Part shown: one piece after another, positions 1-4,981 of the stretch
Layout of the letters: every line of letters begins with the position of its first letter
Numbering within the stretch: position 1 is the stretch's first letter
Source: an uncultured Lachnospiraceae bacterium
GTDB taxonomy: Bacteria; Bacillota_A; Clostridia; Lachnospirales; Lachnospiraceae
Direction of reading: 5' to 3'
NCBI GenBank assembly: GCA_910588595.1
Contig: CAJUQU010000021.1
Location: 17,155 to 26,180 of the forward strand
Length of the DNA: 9,026 nucleotides
Translations under genes and position numbers: made by a program
Notes under the pieces: generated by a model
The model's input: the letters and a program-made list of their open reading frames with translations, nothing else
What the model was told of the DNA's origin: nothing
Databases searched by the model: none

Positions 1-255
1 TTTGAGGAGACAGCTGCAGCGTGCGGGGAACAGGATGCCGCATGCTGCGCTGAGATCTCGCGCCGCTTTCACAAAGTCAGTGCGCTTGCGGGTGAGATGA
101 TGGCGCTGATCGGAGACTGGGGCGATGTGGAGAAAATGCTGAAAAATCTTGCAGACCGCTCCGTGCGGGAAAAGACCGGAAGACTGATCGATGCGGCAAA
201 GGCGGAGGACGGCAAGGCGCTCGAGGAGATCCGGCGGCTCTGCGGGCAGATGTAA
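1..255 (+). CDS. C-terminal end of an unrecognised protein (5' end outside window)
   Basis: Frame 1 is open from the first base to a TAA at 253-255 and gives 84 residues. It begins FEETAAACGE and ends EEIRRLCGQM. The composition is helix-forming, charged and leucine-rich in its second half (for example DVEKMLKNLADRSVREK), with GC-rich codons such as ctg, gag and gcg that suggest real coding. I do not recognise the family; no catalytic motif or membrane segment is visible in this tail. It is followed with no gap by the ABC ATPase frame, which lacks a normal start, so the 3' end of this gene may have been created by the same deletion that removed the ATPase start. It could also be a natural C-terminus. 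That it is coding is fairly likely; its function is unknown. Confidence 0.55.
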   Translation, partial: FEETAAACGEQDAACCAEISRRFHKVSALAGEMMALIGDWGDVEKMLKNLADRSVREKTGRLIDAAKAEDGKALEEIRRLCGQM

Positions 256-1147
256 ACAAATCAGGCACGGCGCCACAAGAAGCGTCGACAACCTCAGTCT
301 CCATGCAGCGAAAGGGCGGATCTATGGACTGCTCGGGAGAAACGGAGCCGGAAAGACGACGACCATGAAAATGCTTCTCGGATTGACAAAGCCCACGTCC
401 GGCGAGATCAGGATGTGGGGAGAGCCTTTGCGGGGAAACGAAAAGAAACTGCTTCCGCGCATCGGCAGTCTGATCGAGACGCCCGGTTTTTATCCCAATC
501 TGACCGCGACGGAAAATCTGCACATTTTTGCCGCTTTGCGGGGCGTGCCAAACCGCCACGCAATGAGAGATGCCCTGGATCTGGTCGGCTTGCCCTATCA
601 GGACAAAAAGCGGTTCTCGGAGTATTCCCTTGGCATGAAACAGCGGTTGGCGATCGCCCTTGCGATCATGCATGACCCGGAGCTGTTGATCCTCGACGAG
701 CCGATCAACGGGCTTGACCCCATTGGCATAGCAGAGATCCGTGTATTGCTGCGCCAATTATGTGAAAAAAGGAGAAAGACGATGCTTATTTCCAGCCATA
801 TATTATCCGAGGTCGCGCAGCTCGCGGACGATATTGGCATCATCGACAAGGGGAGGCTGCTGGAGGAGGAAAGCCTTGCCGAACTGGAACAAAAAAGCGG
901 CAGATATGTCCACTTCACGATATCCGACACGGCACAGGCGGCGAGGATCTTAGAACAGGTCTTATGCGAGAAACAGTTTCTGATACAGGACGACCACAAT
1001 ATCCGGCTGTATGATCTTGCGCTGCCGGTGACAGAAATCGTCAGTGCTTTTGTTGAAAACGGCATAGCGGTTTCCGGAGCGCGTATCTGCGAGGACAGCC
1101 TGGAACAACATTTCAGACGGATCACGGGAGGTGAGGGGATTGCTTAA
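191..1147 (+). CDS. ABC transporter ATP-binding protein, BcrA/LanF type, N-terminus lost
   Basis: ATPase of a lantibiotic/bacitracin-type exporter; it would energise the membrane permease encoded just downstream. Numbering from the ATG at 191, Walker A is GRNGAGKTTT (about 49-58), the signature is SLGMKQR (146-152), Walker B is LLILDE (165-170) and the switch histidine is in SSH (about 203). The segment LIETPGFYPNLT is typical of LanF/BcrA proteins, in which the Q-loop glutamine is replaced by glutamate (the E-loop). Family similarity begins only at about residue 27 (GATRSVDNLSL, near base 269). The preceding arginine-rich stretch is an out-of-frame reading of the upstream gene, and no ATG, GTG or TTG with a ribosome site lies nearer. 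The first beta strand and the adenine-stacking A-loop tyrosine (normally K-x-Y-G) are missing, and IRHG stands there. The open frame is otherwise complete, so this is probably a 5'-deleted gene, perhaps translated as a fusion or not at all. Confidence 0.8.
   Translation: MRQRRRTARRSRRSGGSAGRCKQIRHGATRSVDNLSLHAAKGRIYGLLGRNGAGKTTTMKMLLGLTKPTSGEIRMWGEPLRGNEKKLLPRIGSLIETPGFYPNLTATENLHIFAALRGVPNRHAMRDALDLVGLPYQDKKRFSEYSLGMKQRLAIALAIMHDPELLILDEPINGLDPIGIAEIRVLLRQLCEKRRKTMLISSHILSEVAQLADDIGIIDKGRLLEEESLAELEQKSGRYVHFTISDTAQAARILEQVLCEKQFLIQDDHNIRLYDLALPVTEIVSAFVENGIAVSGARICEDSLEQHFRRITGGEGIA
1127..1134 (+). promoter_or_regulatory. Shine-Dalgarno site that fixes a TTG start for the permease
   Basis: GGAGGTGA is a full match to the 16S rRNA 3' end. 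The in-frame GTG at 1131 lies inside this motif and cannot be used efficiently, whereas the TTG at 1140 sits 8 nt after the GGAGG core. TTG 1140 is therefore chosen as the start of the permease. Confidence 0.7.
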
Positions 1148-1889
1148 ACTGTTCAAATGTGAATGTATGAAATTGAGACGCTCAAAGTTTCTTCTGATCG
1201 AACTGCTGGGGACACTGATCGTTCCGCTGTTCGTGTATGTGAAAGCTGTCACAAACTATCTCTCGGATCCAACTCGCACAATCAGTGTGTTTTCCCTGTA
1301 TGACGATGCGCTGATGTTTCTGATGCTTTTATTCGCACCGATCGTGTTAACGATTTTGGGCGCATGGATCATCAGCCGCGAATACACGGACGGAACGCTG
1401 AAAAATATTTTTGTTATCCCGGTTTCCCGGACAGCGTTTCTTTGCGGCAAACTGCTTTTTTTCGCGATGCTGTCCTTACTGTTCATGCTGCTTTCATGGC
1501 TGGAGATCATGGTGTTAGCTCTGTTGTGCAACTGCTTTGTTCCGGTAGCGCAGATCACGATCCCGTCATTTCTGTTTTTCTTTGTGAAGATGTTTCTGGG
1601 CGGGGTATTCCTGTGTGCCACGCAGACGCCGTTTATCTACCTGACGATCAGGACAAAAGAGTTTGTCGCACCGTTGATCGGCGTCGCGGCGGTCAGTCTG
1701 ATCAATGTTGTCCTGTCAAATTCGGGGATCGCGGGTTTTTATCCGTGGTCGGCGTCCTATCTGCTGGTGATGGGACGCTTGTCCAGACAGGGCTGCCCCC
1801 GGGAGATCTCATTGGCGGTCATTTTCATCATGAGTCTGCTGGGGATTGCCGCAAGTCTGTGCCGGTTTCAGAGAGAGGAGGTCCGATGA
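1140..1889 (+). CDS. ABC-2 type permease, BcrB/LanE-like exporter subunit
   Basis: Membrane subunit partnering the upstream BcrA/LanF-type ATPase, predicted to expel or confer immunity to a cationic peptide or bacitracin-like antibiotic. Substrate is inferred from the ATPase subfamily only. The product is 249 residues from TTG 1140, the usual size for this family. It opens with the cytoplasmic motif LKLFKCECMKLRRSKF and has about six membrane segments (roughly 15-35, 55-78, 98-130, 140-167, 173-192 and 222-240). EYTDGTLKNIFVIPVSR between segments 2 and 3 is the typical ABC-2 coupling segment. Its start overlaps the ATPase end by 8 nt and its stop overlaps the next start as ATGA, a tight translationally coupled operon. 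The frame is intact although both neighbours are damaged. Confidence 0.85.
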   Translation: MLKLFKCECMKLRRSKFLLIELLGTLIVPLFVYVKAVTNYLSDPTRTISVFSLYDDALMFLMLLFAPIVLTILGAWIISREYTDGTLKNIFVIPVSRTAFLCGKLLFFAMLSLLFMLLSWLEIMVLALLCNCFVPVAQITIPSFLFFFVKMFLGGVFLCATQTPFIYLTIRTKEFVAPLIGVAAVSLINVVLSNSGIAGFYPWSASYLLVMGRLSRQGCPREISLAVIFIMSLLGIAASLCRFQREEVR

Positions 1890-1993
1890 GCGATTTAAAG
1901 GTTCTTTTCCATATATCCGCAGGTAAACGGAAAAAAGTCGAATTTCTGTGTGCCAATGTGCCGGAAACCCATTGTTTCGTACCAGTGTCGTAA
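1886..1993 (+). pseudogene. 5' remnant of a third cistron (probable second permease)
   Basis: ATG at 1886 overlaps the permease stop (ATGA) and has AGGAGG four bases upstream, the normal coupling seen where LanE and LanG type permeases follow each other. The frame reads MSDLKVLFH and then becomes the antisense of the 3' end of the convergent acetyltransferase, ending at TAA 1991-1993 after 35 codons. No membrane segment is encoded. Operon position suggests the second permease of a three-gene FEG-type transporter, deleted after its first few codons; that identity is inferred. Confidence 0.45.
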
Positions 1994-2377
1994 CAGGGTG
2001 TTTTCCTCCACAATCCCGATATTCAGCTTGATGCAGCCAAGCGCCTGCGCTTTTTCGCAGGCGTCATCAAGCAGTTTTTCGCCGATGTGTCTGTGGCGGT
2101 ACGCGGGCAGGACACACAGATTATTGAGCTCGCATTCGTGATCTTTCTGCAGCGCAAGGGAGTAGTAGCCAACGATCCTGTCCGCTTCCTGGTAGGCGTA
2201 CATGGGGCGGTGGTCATGCTCCAGCTGGTATGCGAGACGCTCCGCTGTCGTTGCAAAAGCGGTAAAACGCGGAGCATTTTCGCGGGTAAAGCCCATTTCG
2301 TCCGCCACCGTCAGGAAGCTTGCGCAGATCACGTTCACGCATTCCGGAATGTCATGACAGGTTATTTCTCTTATCAT
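1895..2377 (-). CDS. GNAT family N-acetyltransferase
   Basis: Cytoplasmic acetyl-CoA-dependent acetyltransferase of 160 residues; the substrate cannot be read from the sequence. The acetyl-CoA binding motif A is LCVLPAYRHRHIGEKLLDDA (about residues 86-105), of the R/Q-x-x-G-x-G/A type, preceded by the strand ECELNNLCV. The C-terminal motif B reads HWYETMGFRHIGTQKFDFFPF, giving a full-length fold, and the protein ends FTCGYMEKNL as expected for a complete member. ATG 2377 has AGAGGT about 10 nt upstream. It follows a second GNAT gene in the same direction after 51 bp. Its 3' end converges on the broken lantibiotic-transporter operon, and its stop codon lies very near that junction. Confidence 0.88.
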   Translation of the reverse strand: MIREITCHDIPECVNVICASFLTVADEMGFTRENAPRFTAFATTAERLAYQLEHDHRPMYAYQEADRIVGYYSLALQKDHECELNNLCVLPAYRHRHIGEKLLDDACEKAQALGCIKLNIGIVEENTLLRHWYETMGFRHIGTQKFDFFPFTCGYMEKNL

Positions 2378-2407
2378 AGTTATAGTACCTCTATCTTAGT
2401 TATAGTA
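2377..2407. repeat. 11-bp direct repeat between the two acetyltransferase genes
   Basis: TAGTTATAGTA occurs at 2377-2387 and again at 2397-2407, a period of 20 bp. On the minus strand each copy reads TACTATAACTA. The downstream copy abuts the start of the GNAT gene at 2377, and the upstream copy contains a TATAAC that could act as a weak -10 element. A paired binding site or a small duplication are both possible. Confidence 0.4.
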
Positions 2408-2428
2408 GCTCGACTAAAAATTGCCAGA

Positions 2429-2842
2429 TCACTTACGGATTATTTTCCGCATGCCGGAACCGCAGTGCTCGTGAGGGATCAGCTTGAAGCCTTTCTTTTC
2501 ATAAAAGGTCTCTTTCCCTTTTTCGGCGGTCAACTGGACACTGGAACGCCCTCCGATGGGTGTTTCCCTGTCCACGTAGTCGATCATCATATCAATGATC
2601 GCGCTGCCGATCCCCTTTTTCTGATGATCGGGTTGTACCACGATGTCAACGATCAGATAATACAGCCCGTCGCCGGTCATTCTTCCCATTCCGACGACTT
2701 TGCCATCGTCCTCTGCGACCACGGTGTACAGGCTGTTGTTCAGGGCTTTCTCTGTCTGTTCTCTTGAAAAGTTCAACCATGCGACACTTTCCCGGAGTCT
2801 GCAATAATCGTCATAGCTTAGGGTATTTTCTCTGTAGATCAT
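2429..2842 (-). CDS. GNAT family N-acetyltransferase
   Basis: Acetyl-CoA-dependent acetyltransferase of 137 residues, of the short single-domain type. Motif A is VVQPDHQKKGIGSAIID (about residues 68-84), with the Q-x-x-G-x-G pyrophosphate-binding loop. The preceding strand is GLYYLIVDIVV, and the C-terminal FYEKKGFKLIPHEHCGSGM is typical of complete members. ATG 2842 has GAAAGGTGA (2852-2860) about 9 nt upstream, a good ribosome site. It lies 51 bp upstream of the other GNAT gene on the same strand. The two proteins are not near-identical, so this is not a recent tandem duplication. Substrate unknown. Confidence 0.87.
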   Translation of the reverse strand: MIYRENTLSYDDYCRLRESVAWLNFSREQTEKALNNSLYTVVAEDDGKVVGMGRMTGDGLYYLIVDIVVQPDHQKKGIGSAIIDMMIDYVDRETPIGGRSSVQLTAEKGKETFYEKKGFKLIPHEHCGSGMRKIIRK

Positions 2843-2887
2843 ATTGTACTGTCACCTTTCTGTTTTTGTATGTGGAAATATATATTC

Positions 2888-3160
2888 TTATTCCTTGATG
2901 CCAGCCTCCGCAAGCAGCTTTCTGAGTTTTGCGATCTCCGCGTCTTTGTCAGCCAGTTTTGCATCCTTGTCAGCCAGTTTCGCATCCTTGTCAGCCAGTT
3001 TTGCATCCTTGTCAGCCAGACGTATCTTAAATTCTACGATTTCAGGCGCCAGCAGTTCCTTCAATTCCTCACACATTTGATCACCCTCCTGTATCATTCT
3101 CTTAAATAGATCGTAACAGTTCAGCCTTCGGCTTCCTGTTACAAGCATCAAGCCATGCAA
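2888..3160 (-). pseudogene. Severed C-terminal part of a Rpn-like PD-(D/E)XK protein (coiled coil)
   Basis: Open for 90 codons, but the first roughly 17 codons (MHGLMLVTGS onward) lie in the inserted 139-bp element. Native sequence resumes at about FKRMIQEGDQMCEELKELL, which continues the nuclease fragment encoded upstream at 3248-3847. The rest is four LADKDA heptads, then IAKLRKLLAEAG, a coiled-coil tail characteristic of many clostridial Rpn-like putative transposase/nuclease proteins. An internal ATG (3074-3076) is preceded by AGGAGGGTGATC, so a 62-residue tail protein (MCEELKELL...) could still be made. Whether it is expressed is unknown. Confidence 0.6.
2936..3019. repeat. Tandem 21-bp repeat, four copies, encoding LADKDAK heptads
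   Basis: Four contiguous 21-bp units (2936-2956, 2957-2977, 2978-2998, 2999-3019) encode LADKDAK, LADKDAK, LADKDAK and LADKDAE on the minus strand. The inner units differ by a single base, so the array has recently expanded or is kept uniform. Heptad periodicity matches a coiled coil. It is in-frame coding repetition, without the spacers of a CRISPR array. Confidence 0.9.
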
Positions 3161-3251
3161 AAACCGCTACGCGGTTGGCTTGATGCATCTAGACTGCTAT
3201 GCTTTCTCACGGACTTCGCAGCATAGTGCGAAGTCCTGGCAGAACTGTTAC
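3113..3251. mobile_element. 139-bp MITE-like or structured-RNA element with 10-bp terminal inverted repeats, inserted in the nuclease gene
   Basis: The element begins GTAACAGTTC (3113-3122) and ends GAACTGTTAC (3242-3251), perfect 10-bp inverted repeats. Inside are three stem structures: 3113-3142 (GTAACAG pairing with CTGTTAC around AGCC-TTC-GGCT); 3145-3186 (GCATCAAGCCA with TGGCTTGATGC, enclosing AACCGC-TAC-GCGGTT); and 3211-3236 (GGACTTCGCA with TGCGAAGTCC). It has no coding capacity. It splits a Rpn-like nuclease gene: the upstream frame ends at a TAA supplied by the element, and the C-terminal coiled coil resumes on the other side. The flank repeats the terminal sequence, since AGAACTGTT-AC-AACAGTTCT at 3241-3260 is a palindrome. 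A non-autonomous transposable element is the leading reading; a mobile structured RNA is the alternative. Confidence 0.6.
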
Positions 3252-3847
3252 AACAGTTCTATATTTGCCTCCGATGCCACGTTTACAACGGAATCCGCAT
3301 TCCGCCTGTCCTCGTCGCTGCCAAGTCCCGCGCAGTTGTCGAGAAGCTCCCTTGCATCCTCCCTGCTCAGCGTCCGTGTCAGGGAGGTGATCCACACGTG
3401 GGATTCCCTGGCAAGTTCCTTCGTCACAAGAACCTGCATCGGAAAGATCATGCCGTCGATGCGGTAGATCCCCGCTTTCTTCCTGGTCACGGAGTACTTT
3501 TCGCTGAGCTGTCCCAGCAGTTTTACAGGCTTTTCCTCCCTGACGATCGAAACCGTGGTGTCCGCATCAAAGATATCAGCAGTGCCTGCCTCCGCTTTGT
3601 ACAGGCACGCGTAGGACAGTGCCTTGTAAAAAGTCCCGGCGTTCACGTCATCGCCCGGCGATTTGTACTCAAGGATATTATTCCCGAGAAAGAAATCGGC
3701 AATATCATTTTTGATCACGATGTCATGTCTCTTTTTGATGATGAGCAGGTCTATTTTCAGGGGCATTTTGCCCAGGTTATGCTCCCGCTCATAGGTCAGG
3801 TATTTCTTGTATTCCCGCAGTTCCAGTTCCACATAAGCCGTGCGCAT
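3248..3847 (-). pseudogene. Rpn-like PD-(D/E)XK nuclease/putative transposase, truncated at both ends
   Basis: 199 codons of a PD-(D/E)XK family protein of the kind annotated as Rpn recombination-promoting nuclease or putative transposase, expected to cut DNA. The catalytic core is visible: KIDLLIIKK with Asp33, then NNILEYKSPGD with Glu60 and Lys62. After it come the helical region (TFYKALSYACLYKAEAGT) and the conserved tail DRRNADSVVNVASEAN. The normal C-terminal coiled coil is cut off by the 139-bp element, whose first bases supply the stop (GAA CTG TTG TAA). At the 5' end the frame starts inside a hydrolase gene fragment; ATG 3847 has no ribosome site, and the usual N-terminal segment of the family appears to be missing. 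Active-site residues remain, but a working product is doubtful. Confidence 0.65.
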
Positions 3848-4274
3848 GCAAGAGAACGGACATCATGGCGATATGTCCGCCGGATGAATTTCCCATTAAA
3901 AAGATCTTGTCTGTGTCGATGTGAAAGATATCTGCGATACCCGAGATGAACTTCAAGGCGTTGCACACATCTTCGACCTGCGCCGGGAAAGTGGCAAGAT
4001 CGGACTCGCGATACTCCATCGCGGCAACCACAAATCCCCGTTTGGCGAGAATGGCATATTGCGGGATGTCATTGTACATTTCCTGTTTGTGCCAGGCAGA
4101 TCCGGGGATCAGCAGGATCAAAGGGTACTTTTCGTCCGTCTTCATCGCCTGCCTGTATGGAAAGACCATCTGCAGATGCCTCTTGCAGTCACCGTAATCA
4201 TGATACACCACGTCCTGTGAGTATAAACACTGTATTTCATTTGAGTCTGTTTTAACCTTTATGCTTTGCTTCAT
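3789..4274 (-). pseudogene. Alpha/beta hydrolase (esterase/lipase-like), C-terminally truncated
   Basis: Soluble serine hydrolase fragment of 161 codons, of which about the first 142 are native. The beta strand and oxyanion region is YPLILLIPGSAWHKQ (about residues 50-64), in the place of the usual HGGAW. The nucleophile elbow is FLMGNSSGGHIAM with G-N-S-S-G and Ser130. AAMEYRESDLATFPAQVEDV matches the region between them in BD-FAE-like esterases. Members normally have about 270-300 residues with catalytic Asp and His downstream; both are absent. Near base 3845 the frame runs into the sequence of the adjacent nuclease gene and ends in unrelated residues (GTGTAGIQEIPDL). ATG 4274 has AGGAAAT just upstream. 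A promoter lies at 4565-4594. A deletion fusing two genes is the simplest explanation; the product is presumably inactive. Confidence 0.7.
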
Positions 4275-4333
4275 TATTTCCTACCCCAAATAGTTTGCTG
4301 GATATATATACAGCAGAACGTCTGATGTCGTTA

Positions 4334-4450
4334 CTAGAGCGTGTTTGAAAAATCATTCCCGCCATCTATATAACGACGCCATAGCGTCGTATTCACCACT
4401 TTGCGTGATATTTGCACCAGTCCTGCGTTGTCGTCAGTCAACGATGCCAT
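4334..4450 (-). CDS. Possible 38-aa small protein of unknown function
   Basis: ATG at 4448-4450 is preceded by AAGGAGG (4458-4464) with 7-nt spacing, an ideal ribosome site. The frame gives 38 residues starting MASLTDDNAG and ending GGNDFSNTL before TAG at 4334-4336. The middle is basic and includes TTLWRRYID. The reading frame is open further back to a TGA at 4481-4483, so an alternative GTG start at 4468 (VEGGNAM...) or a decayed longer gene is possible. It lies downstream of an extended -10 promoter on the same strand (4565-4594) and 59 bp upstream of the hydrolase fragment. The RNA could also form a 7-bp hairpin inside the gene (4373-4390) and pair 4406-4414 with 4484-4492. I do not recognise the family; a structured RNA rather than a protein is a real alternative. 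Confidence 0.45.
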   Translation of the reverse strand: MASLTDDNAGLVQISRKVVNTTLWRRYIDGGNDFSNTL

Positions 4451-4564
4451 CGCATTGCCTCCTTCCACCGCCTTGTCCTGTCACAAATATCAGGCACTGT
4501 TTTTCACTGTTATTTAGGCAACACTGTACTAAAGCGGATAGATATATGCCTTCTGTACGAATCC

Positions 4565-4594
4565 ATTATAGCATACAGGATGATCCAGGTGCAA
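4565..4594 (-). promoter_or_regulatory. Minus-strand promoter with extended -10
   Basis: Read on the minus strand: TTGCAC (4594-4589), an 18-nt spacer ending in TGC, and a perfect TATAAT (4570-4565), so the -10 is of the extended TGnTATAAT type. Transcription would begin near 4558 and run through the small open frame at 4450-4334 into the hydrolase fragment. Confidence 0.6.
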
Positions 4595-4673
4595 TCAGAT
4601 CCTCATTATAGACAATGTCTCTGCCACAAGTAAGGAACTGTTCTATAAAACGGATAAAAAACAGATTTGAGTA

Positions 4674-4702
4674 TTGACAAATCATTTCACGTGTAATAAA
4701 AT
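4674..4702 (+). promoter_or_regulatory. Consensus sigma-A promoter for the small-membrane-protein/ArsR operon
   Basis: TTGACA (4674-4679), a 17-nt spacer, and TAAAAT (4697-4702): near-perfect housekeeping promoter. A TTG codon at 4674 is in frame with the downstream gene, but it is the -35 box and not a start. Confidence 0.85.
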
Positions 4703-4710
4703 GATTACAC
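4691..4710. promoter_or_regulatory. Palindromic operator over the -10 box
   Basis: GTGTAAT (4691-4697) and ATTACAC (4704-4710) are perfect 7-bp inverted repeats separated by 6 bp. A second, overlapping pair is AATCATTT (4680-4687) with AAATGATT (4699-4706). Both cover the -10 element, so a bound protein would block RNA polymerase. The operon encodes an ArsR-like winged-helix protein, making autoregulation the natural inference. Confidence 0.6.
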
Positions 4711-4751
4711 ATGATACAAAAATAAAAATGAAAAATGAAGGGAGAATGCAT

Positions 4752-4979
4752 ATGTACAATATCATGCCAGTGATCGGGGCAGTCGGCGCGATCGTTATCA
4801 TTGTAGTTTATCTGATCGTCAAGGGGATGGAGCGGAAAGTCCAGTACAGCTGTCTGGATCAGGAGAAGTTCAATCATTTTGTGGAGGAGATCCGGCGTGA
4901 AAACGCAGAGATCCGAAAGGATCTGCAGACTGTGCGGACAAAGGTTGAATCGATCGACAAAATGATGGAAGAGATCTAG
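4752..4979 (+). CDS. Small single-pass membrane protein with cytoplasmic coiled coil
   Basis: 75 residues. One hydrophobic segment (about residues 5-25, VIGAVGAIVIIVVYLIVKG) is followed by MERK and a charged helical tail (EKFNHFVEEIRRENAEIRKD and on to KVESIDKMMEEI) with coiled-coil spacing. ATG 4752 is chosen because AAGGGAG (4738-4744) lies 7 nt upstream; the ATG at 4746 is only 1 nt from it. No enzyme motif is present and I do not recognise a named family. It is the first gene after a consensus promoter and ends 2 bp before an ArsR-like regulator, so the two are co-transcribed. A membrane anchor, scaffold or sensor partner for that regulator is possible but only inferred. Confidence 0.75.
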   Translation: MYNIMPVIGAVGAIVIIVVYLIVKGMERKVQYSCLDQEKFNHFVEEIRRENAEIRKDLQTVRTKVESIDKMMEEI

Positions 4980-4981
4980 CT

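Noticed and set aside
77..757. 226-codon minus-strand open frame over the ABC ATPase
   Set aside because: Antisense reading of clearly coding ATPase sequence; low-complexity, proline/arginine/serine-rich end and no family features.
1131..1139. GTG start for the permease at 1131
   Set aside because: The codon lies inside the Shine-Dalgarno sequence; TTG 1140 has correct spacing.
1364..1993. 209-codon plus-strand open frame overlapping the permease
   Set aside because: Alternative frame of the permease; it lacks membrane segments and family features. Only its last 36 codons, from the ATG at 1886, coincide with a plausible coupled start.
2087..2767. 226-codon plus-strand open frame across both acetyltransferases
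   Set aside because: Spans two well-supported GNAT genes in antisense and the gap between them; no ribosome site or domain.
2936..3019. CRISPR-like array
   Set aside because: The 21-bp units are contiguous without spacers and encode in-frame heptads.
3398..3949. 183-codon plus-strand open frame
   Set aside because: Antisense of the nuclease and hydrolase fragments, whose active-site motifs are on the minus strand.
4674..4751. Upstream TTG start giving a 101-residue form of the small membrane protein
   Set aside because: The TTG is the -35 hexamer of a consensus promoter; the ribosome site points to ATG 4752.
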